DNA of 35,517 bases, from NCBI GenBank assembly GCA_029212965.1, contig JARGOV010000004.1, positions 19,037 to 54,553 on the forward strand, read 5' to 3'. The DNA comes from Porticoccaceae bacterium (GTDB lineage: Bacteria; Pseudomonadota; Gammaproteobacteria; Pseudomonadales; Porticoccaceae). Made by a program: the position numbers and the translations under genes. The notes under the pieces were generated by a model. The model was not told the origin of the DNA, did not search any database, and saw only the letters and a list, made by a program, of their open reading frames with translations. How positions within the stretch are numbered: the first letter of the stretch is position 1; every line of letters begins with the position of its first letter. Below, piece by piece: positions 24,715-34,479 of this stretch.

Positions 24715-27522
24715 ATGGTTGGTAAAATATTCAAAAAAGTCTTCGGCACCAAAAATGACCGAGAACTGAAAAGCTTACGTAAAGTTGTCGAAAAGATTAA
24801 TCAACACGAGAGCGCTTTCAAAGACCTCAGTGATGAACAGTTACGGGATAAAACGGGTGAGTTTAAACAGCGCCTGAATGCCGGAGAAAGTCTGGATCAA
24901 TTACTGCCAGAGGCTTTTTCTGCTGTGCGTGAAGCTGCGGGTCGCAGCCTTGGTATGCGCCATTTTGATACGCAAATGATCGGCGGGATTGTTTTACACG
25001 AGGGCAAAATTGCTGAAATGCGTACCGGTGAAGGTAAAACACTGGTGGCAACACTGCCTGCCTATCTAAATGCGTTGACTGGTGAAGGTGTCTATCTTGT
25101 CACTGTGAACGATTATTTGGCACGGCGCGATGCCAGCTGGATGAGCCCTGTGTATCTTGCCCTAGGCATGAACGTTGGTATTGTCCAATCCCATGCAGTG
25201 GGTAATGAAAGTTCCTTTCTAGTCGATCGCGAAGGAGAGAAACCGGTGAGCCGACAGGAGGCTTATGCCGCAGATATCACCTACGGGACCAACAACGAAT
25301 TTGGCTTTGATTACCTACGTGACAATATGGTGTTGCGCCTGGAACATAAATCTCAGCGTGGGCTTGCCTACGCCATTGTCGATGAAGTTGACTCCATTCT
25401 GATTGATGAAGCGCGTACACCCTTAATTATTTCTGGTCAGGCGCAGGACAGTTCTGAACTGTATAAAAAAGTGAACAAACTCGTGCAGGGCTTGGTAGTC
25501 CAGTCTGACAAGATAGAGGTAGATGACCAGGGCACTACAGGCACTAGTAATGGGAGTGAGGATGAGGCCGAAGGCGATTTTACGGTAGATGAAAAGGTAC
25601 GTCAGATCGAGCTGACCGAAATTGGCCATGAGAAAGTTGAAGAAATGCTCTTCAGTGAAGGCTTACTAGAGGAGGGTTCAAGTCTTTACCAGGCCGCTAA
25701 CCTAGGCTTACTACACCATGTTCATAGTGCTCTGCGTGCCCAGCATATGTTTCATAAGAATGTTGAGTACATCGTTCAGCAGGGTGAAGTGGTGCTGATT
25801 GATGAGCATACCGGACGCACTATGCCTGGCCGTCGTTTGTCTGAAGGTCTGCACCAGGCCATTGAAGCGAAAGAGGGGGTAACGATTCAAAGTGAGAGTC
25901 AGACACTTGCCTCTACCACCTTTCAGAACTACTTCCGTCTCTTTGGTAAGCTTGCTGGAATGACCGGTACGGCGGATACCGAAGCCTTCGAGTTTCATCA
26001 AATCTACGGCCTGCCCGTGGTTGTTATACCGACCAACATGCCCGTGCAGCGAGAAGATTTGAACGACCTGATTTTCCTCACTCAGGAAGAGAAGTTTAAT
26101 GCCGTGGTTGAAGATGTTCGCGGCTGTATTGAAAAGGGCGCTCCGGTACTGGTGGGTACAGCATCCATTGAAACCTCTGAGCTTTTGTCAGCGTTACTGA
26201 ATAAAGAAAAAATCAAGCATCAGGTGCTGAATGCTAAATTTCATGAAAAGGAAGCCCAGATCGTCGCTCAGGCGGGTGTGCCTGCCACTGTGACGATTGC
26301 CACTAACATGGCTGGTCGTGGCACCGATATCGTTCTGGGTGGTAACTTGGAAGTGGAGCTGGCGAGTCTAAAAAATCCGAGCAAAGGGCAAATTGAAGCT
26401 GCGACAGCAGCGTGGCAGAAGCGTCACGATCAGGTGATTGAAGCAGGGGGCTTACACATACTTTCGACCGAGCGCCACGAATCCCGCCGTATTGACAATC
26501 AGTTACGTGGTCGAGCTGGGCGTCAGGGCGACCCGGGTGTTTCACGTTTCTATTTGTCGCTTGAAGATAGTTTGATGCGCTTGTTTGCTTCAGAACGCGT
26601 TAAAAATATGATGCGCGCAATTGGTATGGAGCAGGGCGAAGCCATTGAGCACCGCATGGTGACAAGCGCTATTGAACGGGCTCAGCGCAAGGTCGAGGGC
26701 CATAACTTTGATATGCGTAAGCAGTTGCTTGAATATGATGATGTTGCAAACGATCAACGCCAGGTCATCTATGAACAGCGCAACGAGCTACTTGCCTCAG
26801 AAGATATTAGCGAAGTCATCAGTACTGTTCAAAGGGATGTTGTGAATCGGATTATTGAGAACTCAATACCCCCACAGAGCCTGCCCGAGCAATGGGATGT
26901 TGATGGCCTGGAAAAAGATCTGTTAACTGAATTCAATATCGAGCTACCAATACAAAAGTGGCTGGATGAGGATAAGCGACTCAATGAAGAAGGCTTAAAA
27001 AACAAGGTTATTGCGGCAGCGAAAGAGTCTTATCAGCGGCGCTGTGAGCACATTGGCGATGATATTCACACCGTTGAAAGACAAGTTATGTTACAGGTGC
27101 TCGATAACCTTTGGAAAGAGCATCTTTCTAATATTGACCATTTACGCCAGGGCATTGGTTTACGTGCCTATGCACAGAAGAACCCAAAACAGGAATACAA
27201 ACGTGAGTCATTTGAGCTGTTTCAGGAGATGCTCGAAAATATCAAACTCGAAACGGTGCGTTTTCTCTGCCGTGTTGAAATTCGTCGTGACGATGAAGCT
27301 GATGAGTTAGAACGCCAGAGGCAGGAAACGCTCAATCAACAACAAATGGAATTCAGCCATGAGAAAAGCCAGTCAGCCTTGGCGGAAGAAGAGCCTGTGG
27401 CGGAGCTTGCTACTTTACCTGAACAGCCCTTTGTACGCAGTAGTGAAAAAGTAGGCAGGAATGCCCCATGCCCCTGTGGGTCTGGTAAAAAATACAAGCA
27501 ATGCCACGGCAAGTTAGCGTGA
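24715..27522 (+). CDS. secA: Preprotein translocase ATPase SecA
   Basis: Motor of Sec export at the inner membrane. 935 aa (E. coli 901). Motifs: [20 protein letters not shown] with Walker A at about 105-109, [29 protein letters not shown], Walker [35 protein letters not shown] and the arginine finger region [13 protein letters not shown]. The C-terminal zinc tail has Cys919, Cys921, Cys930 and His931 ([13 protein letters not shown]), which contacts SecB and the ribosome. The extra length comes partly from an acidic insert around residues 265-290 ([19 protein letters not shown]). There is no secM-like arrest gene upstream, so secretion-sensing by SecM is not expected. Confidence 0.97.
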   Translation: MVGKIFKKVFGTKNDRELKSLRKVVEKINQHESAFKDLSDEQLRDKTGEFKQRLNAGESLDQLLPEAFSAVREAAGRSLGMRHFDTQMIGGIVLHEGKIAEMRTGEGKTLVATLPAYLNALTGEGVYLVTVNDYLARRDASWMSPVYLALGMNVGIVQSHAVGNESSFLVDREGEKPVSRQEAYAADITYGTNNEFGFDYLRDNMVLRLEHKSQRGLAYAIVDEVDSILIDEARTPLIISGQAQDSSELYKKVNKLVQGLVVQSDKIEVDDQGTTGTSNGSEDEAEGDFTVDEKVRQIELTEIGHEKVEEMLFSEGLLEEGSSLYQAANLGLLHHVHSALRAQHMFHKNVEYIVQQGEVVLIDEHTGRTMPGRRLSEGLHQAIEAKEGVTIQSESQTLASTTFQNYFRLFGKLAGMTGTADTEAFEFHQIYGLPVVVIPTNMPVQREDLNDLIFLTQEEKFNAVVEDVRGCIEKGAPVLVGTASIETSELLSALLNKEKIKHQVLNAKFHEKEAQIVAQAGVPATVTIATNMAGRGTDIVLGGNLEVELASLKNPSKGQIEAATAAWQKRHDQVIEAGGLHILSTERHESRRIDNQLRGRAGRQGDPGVSRFYLSLEDSLMRLFASERVKNMMRAIGMEQGEAIEHRMVTSAIERAQRKVEGHNFDMRKQLLEYDDVANDQRQVIYEQRNELLASEDISEVISTVQRDVVNRIIENSIPPQSLPEQWDVDGLEKDLLTEFNIELPIQKWLDEDKRLNEEGLKNKVIAAAKESYQRRCEHIGDDIHTVERQVMLQVLDNLWKEHLSNIDHLRQGIGLRAYAQKNPKQEYKRESFELFQEMLENIKLETVRFLCRVEIRRDDEADELERQRQETLNQQQMEFSHEKSQSALAEEEPVAELATLPEQPFVRSSEKVGRNAPCPCGSGKKYKQCHGKLA

Positions 27523-27563
27523 ACTTATTGACCTTATCAATTGAATAGAGAGGGCGTTGTTTT

Positions 27564-28787
27564 ATGGCAGTAGGGTCGGGTAATTTACCCACAATGTTCC
27601 CAGTTCAGGGTTTTCAGTTGGCGGCCGGGTGTGCCGGAATTAAAGTTGCCGGACGCAAAGATTTGGTCGTTATGGCACTTGCCGAAGGCAGTCAAATTGC
27701 GACTGTTTTTACCCGCAATGCTTTTTGCGCTGCGCCGGTACAAGTGGCGAAACGTCATTTGTCGGCTTCTAAAAACGCTAAGGCGATACGTTATTTATTG
27801 ACGAATACGGGTAATGCCAATGCGGGTACAGGTGAGCAGGGCGTGGCTGATGCGCAACAATCCTGTGCTGCGTTAGCGACCATCGCCGGTATTGATGCGA
27901 CCCAGGTTCTACCTTTTTCAACCGGTGTTATTGGCGAGCCACTACCTCTGGGAGTACTGTTGTCTGGTTTGCCGTCTACCTTCGCCACACTGAGTGAAAG
28001 TGGGTGGAGCGATGCTGCGGAGGGTATACTTACCACCGACACGCGTCCCAAAGGTGCCAGTCGCCAGATTCAAATGAACGGCGAAACCATCACCATTACC
28101 GGCATCGCTAAAGGTGCCGGCATGATTCGGCCCGATATGGCGACCATGCTGGCTTATGTGGCAAGTGATGCATGTTGTTCACCAGAGTATTTACAGCAGG
28201 TGCTCAACCGAGCTGTGAATAAATCGTTTAATCGTATCACCGTCGATGGCGATACCTCGACCAATGACTCCCTGGTACTGGTTGCCACAGGGCAGTCAGG
28301 TATTATGCTTAGTCATGACGATGATGGCGAATGTTTTGCTGACGCTGTAGAGCAGGTGTGCATCGAACTGGCTCAAGCTATCGTCCGCGATGGTGAAGGC
28401 GCGACCAAGTTTGTCACTGTGGAAGTGGCTAGCGGTGCCAGCGTTGAGGAGTGTCTTGAGGTAGCCTACACCGTTGCCGATTCGCCCCTTGTTAAAACGG
28501 CGTTGTTTGCCAGTGATCCCAACTGGGGGCGAATTCTTGCGGCCATTGGCCGCGCAGGTGTTACCGACCTCGACGTGAACCAAATAAAAGTCTGGCTCGA
28601 TGATGTACTTATTGCCGAACAAGGTGGTCGCGCCGCAACTTACTCGGAACGGGCAGGGCAGCAGGTAATGGATAAAGAAGAGTTGACAATTCGTGTTGAT
28701 TTGGCGCGCGGCGGTGTCAGTGAAACCGTGTGGACGACTGATTTATCCTACGACTATATCCGTATTAATGCTGAATACCGTACTTAA
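27564..28787 (+). CDS. argJ: Bifunctional ornithine acetyltransferase / N-acetylglutamate synthase
   Basis: ArgJ moves the acetyl group from N-acetylornithine to glutamate, recycling it in arginine synthesis; bifunctional forms also use acetyl-CoA. 407 aa. The self-cleavage site AKGAGMIRPDMATML (182-196) is intact, with Thr194 as the nucleophile at the start of the beta chain, so a precursor of two chains is expected. Also seen: NTGNANAGTG, STGVIGEPLP, DGDTSTNDS and SDPNWGRILAAIGRAG. GAGAGGG lies about 10 nt before the ATG. The linkage secA-argJ-mutT is conserved in Pseudomonas-like Gammaproteobacteria. Mono- versus bifunctional activity cannot be decided from sequence alone. Confidence 0.95.
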   Translation: MAVGSGNLPTMFPVQGFQLAAGCAGIKVAGRKDLVVMALAEGSQIATVFTRNAFCAAPVQVAKRHLSASKNAKAIRYLLTNTGNANAGTGEQGVADAQQSCAALATIAGIDATQVLPFSTGVIGEPLPLGVLLSGLPSTFATLSESGWSDAAEGILTTDTRPKGASRQIQMNGETITITGIAKGAGMIRPDMATMLAYVASDACCSPEYLQQVLNRAVNKSFNRITVDGDTSTNDSLVLVATGQSGIMLSHDDDGECFADAVEQVCIELAQAIVRDGEGATKFVTVEVASGASVEECLEVAYTVADSPLVKTALFASDPNWGRILAAIGRAGVTDLDVNQIKVWLDDVLIAEQGGRAATYSERAGQQVMDKEELTIRVDLARGGVSETVWTTDLSYDYIRINAEYRT

Positions 28788-28811
28788 GTTGTTGTAACGG
28801 GAGTCATTAAA

Positions 28812-29222
28812 GTGAGTGGAGCGACTAAACGTATTCATGTGGTTGCTGGGGTAATTTACGGCTCTTCAAAACAGCAAGTGTTGATTGCCCGGCGCCCCGA
28901 GCATTTACACCAGGGCGGCCTTTGGGAGTTTCCCGGTGGCAAGGTGGTCTCTGGAGAAAGCCCCGAGCAGGCCTTGAAGCGCGAGTTATTTGAAGAGCTG
29001 GCGATAGAGGTTAATGATTGTGCACCTTTTTTACTGACCGAGCATGACTATAGCGATAAGTTGATTGAGCTTGATGTATGGGCGGTTCACGGTTTCAGTG
29101 GTCTACCAAAAGGCAACGAAGGGCAACGCGTATGCTGGGTCGAAATCAGTGCGCTCAATGACTATCAATTTCCCGCTGCTAACTATGCCGTGCTTAAAAA
29201 GATTATAGATGCGTCAGAGTAA
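28812..29222 (+). CDS. mutT: Nudix hydrolase MutT (8-oxo-dGTP diphosphatase)
   Basis: Removes oxidised 8-oxo-dGTP from the nucleotide pool. 136 aa (E. coli 129). It begins IHVVAGVIYG...VLIARRPEHLHQGGLWEFPGGK, which is MutT-like; the Nudix box runs from Gly43 to Ile65 (GKVVSGESPEQALKRELFEELAI) with the metal ligands Glu58, Glu61 and Glu62. The final Gly of the consensus GX5EX7REUXEEXGU is Ala64, a mild variation. The start is GTG with GGGAG upstream, 24 nt after argJ. Pseudomonas carries a longer MutT with a thiamine phosphate synthase-like domain at this locus; here only the Nudix part is present. Confidence 0.92.
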   Translation: MSGATKRIHVVAGVIYGSSKQQVLIARRPEHLHQGGLWEFPGGKVVSGESPEQALKRELFEELAIEVNDCAPFLLTEHDYSDKLIELDVWAVHGFSGLPKGNEGQRVCWVEISALNDYQFPAANYAVLKKIIDASE

Positions 29223-29355
29223 CAGAGCGTAAATTGTTAAACGGTTTAAGTTGTTAGATGCTTTGACTTGTTCGACAGGTTGGATTATTAGTTCTGTTGA
29301 ATCGTTAGATACTTCGGGCGTCAGTCTGTCTCTTAAATAATGTTTGTAAGAATCC

Positions 29356-29571
29356 TCATTCATCCTGCTCCTCAGGGGTATTTCGCACCACTGTATCGCC
29401 GGAAATAGTATTTTTTTCCGTTGCCCATTCACCAAAATCTAGCTGTTGGCAGCGTTGTGAGCAAAATGGGCGGTGCGGATAACGGTCATTCCAGTGCACT
29501 GGTTTTTTACACTGGGGGCATTGCAGCACAATATTGCTAGCGGAGTTTGTATCAGCTAATTTTTCAGGCAT
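29356..29571 (-). CDS. yacG: DNA gyrase inhibitor YacG
   Basis: Small zinc protein that binds GyrB and blocks DNA binding by gyrase in E. coli. 71 aa (E. coli 65). Zinc ligands are Cys18 and Cys21 (LQCPQCKK) and Cys37 and Cys41 ([15 protein letters not shown]). A longer frame runs back into coaE, but the ATG at 29571, one base after the coaE stop (TAAAATG), gives [10 protein letters not shown] and the normal family length. It is the last gene of the pilBCD-coaE-yacG transcript. It is convergent with mutT across 133 bp of AT-rich DNA in which I see no clear terminator. Confidence 0.92.
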   Translation of the reverse strand: MPEKLADTNSASNIVLQCPQCKKPVHWNDRYPHRPFCSQRCQQLDFGEWATEKNTISGDTVVRNTPEEQDE

Positions 29572-29572
29572 T

Positions 29573-30190
29573 TTAAGCTGGACCTTGACCGTTGGATGTT
29601 GCTGCAATTGTAAGGTACTGCTGGTGCAGTGTGTCGACTGCACTCTCTAAGTCTGCGAGCGAACCGCTGTTGTCAATGACATCATCCGCTCGTGCCAGAC
29701 GTTCTTTACGAGGTAGTTGTGCAGCAATAATAGCTTCGATTTGTTCGCGACTATTGTCATCCCGCGCTGTAGCACGCTCGATTTGTAACTCTTTACTGAC
29801 ATCGACCACTAATGTTCGCTGGGTGGATTTACGCTGTTCGGTTTCAAGAAGCAGGGGGGATTCAAGTATGACGTAGGCACTGGTGGCAGAGGCTATTTCA
29901 GAGGCTATCCATTCACCGATTGCTGGATGCAATAGTTGTTCAAGCCATTGTCTTTGCAGCTCATCGTTAAAAACAATGCTACGCAGTGCTGCGCGATCCA
30001 GCGTACCATCGGTCTGTAGTACATGCTCGCCAAAATGTTCGGCAATAGCCTGTAGGGCAGGCATACCAGGTTCAACAACTTTGCGAGCTGCAATGTCAGC
30101 ATCGACGACTTTTATGCCGTACTTTTTAAAGCAGGCAGCGACAGCGCTTTTACCGCTACCGATACCACCGGTAAGTCCTAGTACAAACAT
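29573..30190 (-). CDS. coaE: Dephospho-CoA kinase
   Basis: Last step of coenzyme A synthesis: phosphorylation of the ribose 3'-OH of dephospho-CoA. 205 aa (E. coli 206). The P-loop GGIGSGKS lies at 8-15, preceded by [22 protein letters not shown] follows as the substrate region, and ESPLLLET and the lid region with RATARD are present. Its place after pilD and before yacG is conserved in Pseudomonas and relatives. No pilus role is expected. A 101-nt gap separates it from pilD, room for a promoter of its own that I cannot identify. Confidence 0.96.
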   Translation of the reverse strand: MFVLGLTGGIGSGKSAVAACFKKYGIKVVDADIAARKVVEPGMPALQAIAEHFGEHVLQTDGTLDRAALRSIVFNDELQRQWLEQLLHPAIGEWIASEIASATSAYVILESPLLLETEQRKSTQRTLVVDVSKELQIERATARDDNSREQIEAIIAAQLPRKERLARADDVIDNSGSLADLESAVDTLHQQYLTIAATSNGQGPA

Positions 30191-30291
30191 GGTTTTGTTC
30201 CGCAGGGAAATATAAGCAGCAGATTATAAAGGACGTAGCTTGAATTCATAACCTGCGTTGGGTGCAGCCAGTCTTTTTGCTGCTAAAGTCA

Positions 30292-31152
30292 TCAAAAGAG
30301 TCGCAGATAACCTTGGGTAATCCGTTCACCAGCAATTAAAGCAATCCAACCGGCTACAGCGAGATAAGGGCCAAAGGCAATCTGCGCCTGTTTTTCACGG
30401 CCTTTCAATAAAATACTGACGGTGCCGATCAATGCACCGACCACCGAAGACACTAAGATAATTATCGGTAACTGTTGCCAGCCAAGCCAGGCACCGAGCG
30501 CGGCGAGGAGCTTGAAATCACCATGCCCCATACCTTCTTTGCCCGTGATTAGTTTAAAAACCCAGTACACGCTCCATAGCACAAGGTAGCCAGCAGCAGC
30601 ACCGACGACAGCATCGACTAAAGGGGTAAACGTCGACGATATATTGATCAGTAAGCCCAGCCAGAGTAACGGCAAGGTTAAACTGTCGGGTAATAGCTGG
30701 TGGTTTACATCGATGCCAGTCAGAACTACCAAAATCCAAGTAAAGAACATGGCCCACGCCGCTTGTAAGGTGAAACCAAAGTGGTATACGACAGCGACTG
30801 TTAGCAGACCGCAAATCAACTCAACGGCTGGGTACTGTAATGAAATGGGTTCGGAGCAATGTTTACAGCGCCCCTTTAGAAGGAGGTAACTGATAATGGG
30901 GATGTTGTGCCAAGGTTTGATCAATACCTCGCAACTGGTGCAGCGGGAGGGAGGGAAAATCAAGCTAAATTTTTTGTTCTCTATGTCGGGTTTCTGGCCG
31001 AGAAAGTCCATCGCATCGTGGCGCCAACTATTCTGTAATTGCAAAGGCAAGCGGTAAATCACGACATTTAAAAAGCTGCCAACTACAAGGCCTAGAACCA
31101 GACTGAGGATAAAGGTCAACTCTATAGGGTAAGTACTAATTGTTTCGGTCAT
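30292..31152 (-). CDS. pilD: Type IV prepilin peptidase and N-methyltransferase PilD
   Basis: Inner-membrane aspartic protease that cuts the PilA leader after its glycine and methylates the new N-terminal Phe; it may also serve type II secretion pseudopilins. 286 aa. The N-terminal GSFLNVVIYRLP (25-36) is the family signature. A cytoplasmic zinc site is formed by Cys71, Cys74, Cys96 and Cys99 (CTSC...CKHC). The catalytic aspartates are Asp148 (GIDVNHQLLPD) and Asp212 (GMGHGDFKLL). About seven to eight membrane helices follow. It lies 62 nt downstream of pilC on the same strand. Confidence 0.96.
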   Translation of the reverse strand: MTETISTYPIELTFILSLVLGLVVGSFLNVVIYRLPLQLQNSWRHDAMDFLGQKPDIENKKFSLIFPPSRCTSCEVLIKPWHNIPIISYLLLKGRCKHCSEPISLQYPAVELICGLLTVAVVYHFGFTLQAAWAMFFTWILVVLTGIDVNHQLLPDSLTLPLLWLGLLINISSTFTPLVDAVVGAAAGYLVLWSVYWVFKLITGKEGMGHGDFKLLAALGAWLGWQQLPIIILVSSVVGALIGTVSILLKGREKQAQIAFGPYLAVAGWIALIAGERITQGYLRLF

Positions 31153-31214
31153 GTAAAACTAGGTTTCAATGTTTTTGGCCAGATGAGTGTTAGATTGTTT
31201 GCTTAATCCCTTGT

Positions 31215-32429
31215 TTAGCCCACAACAGCGCCCAGTTGAAAAATCGGCAAGTACATAGCAATTAACAGGCCGCCAACTAAGATGCCAAGTACGGACATGA
31301 TCATTGGTTCAAGTAGAGCGGTCAAGTTGTCGACGGCGTTATCCACGGCCTCTTCATAGTGGTCGGCAGCCTTTTCCATCATTTCATCCAGAGATCCCGA
31401 TTCCTCACCAATGGAAGTCAGCTGTAGCAGCATGACAGGAAATAAATCGGAGGCTTTTAGTGCAGTATGAATAGTTAAGCCAGTGGTGACATCCGCTTGT
31501 ACTTGTAATATCGCATCTCGATACACTGCATTACCTGAGGCTCCGGCAACTGAACCGAGAGCTTCCACTAGGGGTACGCCAGCGGCGAACGTAGTGGCCA
31601 GTGTGCGAGCGTAGCGAGCGACAACAGCATTTTCTAAAATGCCGCCGACCGCGGGAAGTTTTAGCATGGCTTTATCGACTGCATCGGCAAATTTTGGCGA
31701 GCGCAAACGTGCGGTTTTAAAGGCATAACCAATACCAATTAATGTGGCGAGAATAACAAACCACCACTTTTGTGCGAAGTCAGATAGTCCGACGACAAAC
31801 AGCGTAAATGCTGGTAGATCGGCACCAAAGCCTGTAAAAACCTCTGCAAATACAGGCACTACTTTAATTAATAGAATGGCGGTAACAATAATCGCGACAA
31901 CAATAACCGCGATGGGGTAGGTCATGGCCTTTTTAATTTTTCTCTTTAGCTGCTCGCTTTTCTCTTTGTAGGTGGCGACTCGGTCGAGTAAGGAATCAAG
32001 TGAGCCCGAGTTTTCTCCGGCCTCAATCAAGCTGCAAAATAAATTGTCAAAATATTGCGGAAATTTTCGCAGGGCTGAGCCAAAACTATTACCTCCGGCG
32101 ACATCGGCATGAAGATCGTCAATCAGCTTTTTCATCTTAGGGTTTTCGGCGCCGTCAGAGACAATTTCAAAACTCTGCACCAGAGGCACACCGGCTTTCA
32201 TCATCGTTGCCATTTGTCGGCTAAAGGTGGCAATGTCCCCTGGTTTAATGGCCTTGCCAGCACCAAACAGGTCTTTGGGTTTTTTACGAACAGATTTTGT
32301 AATTATCCCTTGCTGGCGTAGTTGGGCTTTGATTAGGCTGGGGCTGTTGCCGCGAATTTCCCCTTTGATTTGGCGACCGTCTTTGTTCTTGCCTTTATAA
32401 ACGTAGACTTGTGCCGTTGTGGTTGCCAT
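31215..32429 (-). CDS. pilC: Type IV pilus inner-membrane platform protein PilC
   Basis: Platform protein that couples PilB and PilT motion to pilin addition and removal. 404 aa, a usual length for PilC. It has two tandem T2SSF domains (about 70-190 and 275-395), each with the FSRQMATMMKAGVPLVQSFEI / ARTLATTFAAGVPLVEAL pattern and GEESGSLDE in the second, and three membrane segments (about 175-195, 215-240, 375-400). The ATG at 32429 follows the pilB stop with 3 nt between, so the two are translated as a unit. The cytoplasmic N-terminus (TAQVYVYKGKNKDGRQIKGEI) is typical. Confidence 0.96.
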   Translation of the reverse strand: MATTTAQVYVYKGKNKDGRQIKGEIRGNSPSLIKAQLRQQGIITKSVRKKPKDLFGAGKAIKPGDIATFSRQMATMMKAGVPLVQSFEIVSDGAENPKMKKLIDDLHADVAGGNSFGSALRKFPQYFDNLFCSLIEAGENSGSLDSLLDRVATYKEKSEQLKRKIKKAMTYPIAVIVVAIIVTAILLIKVVPVFAEVFTGFGADLPAFTLFVVGLSDFAQKWWFVILATLIGIGYAFKTARLRSPKFADAVDKAMLKLPAVGGILENAVVARYARTLATTFAAGVPLVEALGSVAGASGNAVYRDAILQVQADVTTGLTIHTALKASDLFPVMLLQLTSIGEESGSLDEMMEKAADHYEEAVDNAVDNLTALLEPMIMSVLGILVGGLLIAMYLPIFQLGAVVG

Positions 32430-32432
32430 GTT

Positions 32433-34157
32433 CTAGTCTCTTGTTACCCGGTTGGTTTCTTCGAGACTGATGATACCTTCTGCAGCTTTCTTTAATGCCG
32501 ACTGGCGCAAAGTTCTAAAGCCTTCCTGTTTGGCCTGTTGAGAAATTTCTAGAGAATTTCCACCCTCCATAATTATTTTTGAAATTGCAGGCGATACTTC
32601 CAATACTTCATAAATACCGACTCGCCCTTTATAACCATGGGCACATTTGTTGCAGCCAACAGCCTGGTGAAGTTCTACCTTTTCTAGAGGTATGTCGAGG
32701 GTTTCAAAGCCTTCTTCTACCAAAATGTTATCCGGGATGTCTCTGGCGGGTTCCTTGCAAACCTTACATAAGCGTCGGGCCAGGCGTTGGGCGATAATCA
32801 GGCTGACTGATGTGGCGACGTTGAAAGCGGGTACTCCCATATTAAGTAAGCGAGTGAGGGTTTCAGGCGCACTATTGGTGTGAAGTGTGGATAAAACAAG
32901 ATGACCGGTTTGCGCCGCTTTAATTGAAATTTCAGCGGTTTCAAGGTCTCGAATCTCACCGACCATGATAATGTCTGGATCCTGGCGTAAAAAAGCTCTC
33001 AAAGCCTCTGAGAAGGTCAGTCCTACCTTGGGATTCATACCTACCTGATTAATACCCTCAAGGTTGATTTCAATGGGGTCTTCAGCAGTTGAAAGATTAC
33101 GTTCGGGGGTGTTGAGTATGTTTAAGCCGGTATAGAGCGAGACGGTTTTCCCTGAGCCCGTTGGTCCGGTGACTAATATCATGCCCTGAGGTTGATTTAA
33201 GTTTCGAAGATAAGCTTCTTTCTGGTCTTCCTCATAACCTAGTGCGTCAATACCCAGCTGTGCACTGGTAGGGTCAAGAATACGCAGTACAATTTTTTCA
33301 CCGTATTGGGTCGGCAAGGTATTCACGCGAAAGTCGATGGCGCGCCGCTCGGATAGGCGCATTTTAATGCGACCATCTTGAGGCATGCGCCGCTCAGAAA
33401 TATCCATCCGTGACATCACTTTGAGTCGCGCCGCAAGCCGTGTGCTCAAATTTGCAGGTGGTTTGGCAACCTCTTCGAGAATGCCGTCGGTGCGAAAGCG
33501 TACTCGGTAGCTCATTTCATAGGGTTCAAAGTGGATGTCAGAGGCACCGCGTTTAATGGCATCGAGTAAAAGTTTGTTGACAAAACGCACGATGGGAGCG
33601 TCGTCCTCATCTGCGGTGATGGCCTGATCGCCACTTTTCTCTGTACCGTCGACCTCAACGGAGTCGAACTGGGCATCTTCAAGGGTGCCCAGGGCAGCGC
33701 CAATATCTTCTTCGTTAGCCTGGATGTAAGTATCCAGTGATGCCTTTAATTTATCGTACTCGACAACCACCGTTTCTACTGATGTGCCGATCTGGAAGCG
33801 AATGTCGTTGATCGTATGATGGTTGGTAGGGTCTAGGACACCAATTTGTAGTCGGTTTGAGCGTAGTGATAAAGGTAGGGCCAGGTGTTTCTGCAGCAGT
33901 TTGGCGTCAACAATTTTTTTCGGGCAACTATCAATATTGAGACAGTTAAGGTCAAAGAAGGGGACGCCGAACTCTTGTGCTGTGGTGCTGGCGACCTGAT
34001 AGGCACTAAGAATTCCTTCTTCAACCAGATATTGCGTCAAGGGTATATTGGCCTTTGTGGCAGCACTGCTAGCCTTAATGATCGTAGCTTCATCCAGTAG
34101 TGCGTCATTAACTAAGCGTTTAGGCAGGCCGTTTAGGGCTGTATTACTGGCATTCAT
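32433..34157 (-). CDS. pilB: Type IV pilus assembly ATPase PilB
   Basis: Hexameric GspE-family ATPase driving pilus extension. 574 aa from the ATG at 34157 (P. aeruginosa 566). It has an N-terminal MshEN-like domain (about 10-145), and a catalytic part with SDIHFEPYE, Walker A GPTGSGKT (331-338), Asp box, Walker B IIMVGEIRD with Glu401 and the His box TLHTNSAPETL. A C-terminal zinc site is formed by Cys464, Cys467, Cys502 and Cys505 (CKVC...CNKC). I chose 34157 because MNASNTALNGLPKRLV fits known PilB N-termini; a longer form from the ATG at 34202 adds 15 residues and has an AGG nearby, so it remains possible. It is divergent from pilA. Confidence 0.95.
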   Translation of the reverse strand: MNASNTALNGLPKRLVNDALLDEATIIKASSAATKANIPLTQYLVEEGILSAYQVASTTAQEFGVPFFDLNCLNIDSCPKKIVDAKLLQKHLALPLSLRSNRLQIGVLDPTNHHTINDIRFQIGTSVETVVVEYDKLKASLDTYIQANEEDIGAALGTLEDAQFDSVEVDGTEKSGDQAITADEDDAPIVRFVNKLLLDAIKRGASDIHFEPYEMSYRVRFRTDGILEEVAKPPANLSTRLAARLKVMSRMDISERRMPQDGRIKMRLSERRAIDFRVNTLPTQYGEKIVLRILDPTSAQLGIDALGYEEDQKEAYLRNLNQPQGMILVTGPTGSGKTVSLYTGLNILNTPERNLSTAEDPIEINLEGINQVGMNPKVGLTFSEALRAFLRQDPDIIMVGEIRDLETAEISIKAAQTGHLVLSTLHTNSAPETLTRLLNMGVPAFNVATSVSLIIAQRLARRLCKVCKEPARDIPDNILVEEGFETLDIPLEKVELHQAVGCNKCAHGYKGRVGIYEVLEVSPAISKIIMEGGNSLEISQQAKQEGFRTLRQSALKKAAEGIISLEETNRVTRD

Positions 34158-34332
34158 TGGGTGATTAGAGCCTATATTTAGGTGTGTTACTGGAAAAACC
34201 ATTAAAACCTGTAATGTTAAGGAGTTTATTGTAAAAACGATACTTTACAAGTAGAAAGTGCTTATTTTTCAAATGCAAAGCCGCTTCATCTCAATAGCTA
34301 AGTTGGTTTTACAACGTAACTTCATATAGTGC

Positions 34333-34385
34333 AACAAAGCTTGGCGACCACTGACAATTTTTGTCAGTGGTCGCCAAGCTTTGTT
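34333..34385. repeat. Perfect 25-bp palindrome with 3-nt loop upstream of pilA
   Basis: Each base of 34333-34357 pairs with its partner in 34361-34385 around the TTT at 34358-34360; pairing stops at 34332/34386. I checked the pairs one by one. The centre, 34359, lies about 105 bp upstream of the -24 element of the predicted pilA promoter. It could be an upstream activator site for an NtrC-type regulator such as PilR, a cruciform, or a bidirectional hairpin terminator. The tails (GCTTTGTT on both strands) have only short T-runs. Confidence 0.85.
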
Positions 34386-34431
34386 CGAGTAAACTTAGTT
34401 GTAACAAGCATTTAAATCCTTAAATTAAATA

Positions 34432-34444
34432 TAACCTATTGATT
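34432..34444 (-). promoter_or_regulatory. Predicted IHF binding site
   Basis: TAACCTATTGATT matches the complement of the IHF consensus (YAANNNNYTGATW) at every fixed position and has an AT-rich flank. The centre is about 52 bp before the inferred pilA start, between the palindrome and the promoter, where IHF bends DNA at sigma-54 promoters. The consensus is loose, so chance matches occur in AT-rich DNA. Confidence 0.5.
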
Positions 34445-34462
34445 TGTATTCTGAAAATAAAA

Positions 34463-34479
34463 TTGGCACGGCAAATGTA
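34463..34479 (+). promoter_or_regulatory. Predicted sigma-54 (RpoN) promoter of pilA
   Basis: TTGGCACGGCAAATGTA has a perfect -24 element (TTGGCACG). At the exact -12 spacing it has ATGT in place of TTGC, so the invariant-like GC is GT. In Pseudomonas pilA is transcribed by RpoN with PilR, which raises the prior for this site. The expected start is near 34490, giving a leader of about 65 nt. Confidence 0.55.

Noticed and set aside
34333-34385. Integron attC site
   Set aside because: The outer bases (AAC...GTT) recall attC core sites, but the R''/R' consensus (RYYYAAC/GTTRRRY) is not met. attC sites also have unpaired bulges, whereas this pairing is perfect. No integrase is in view.
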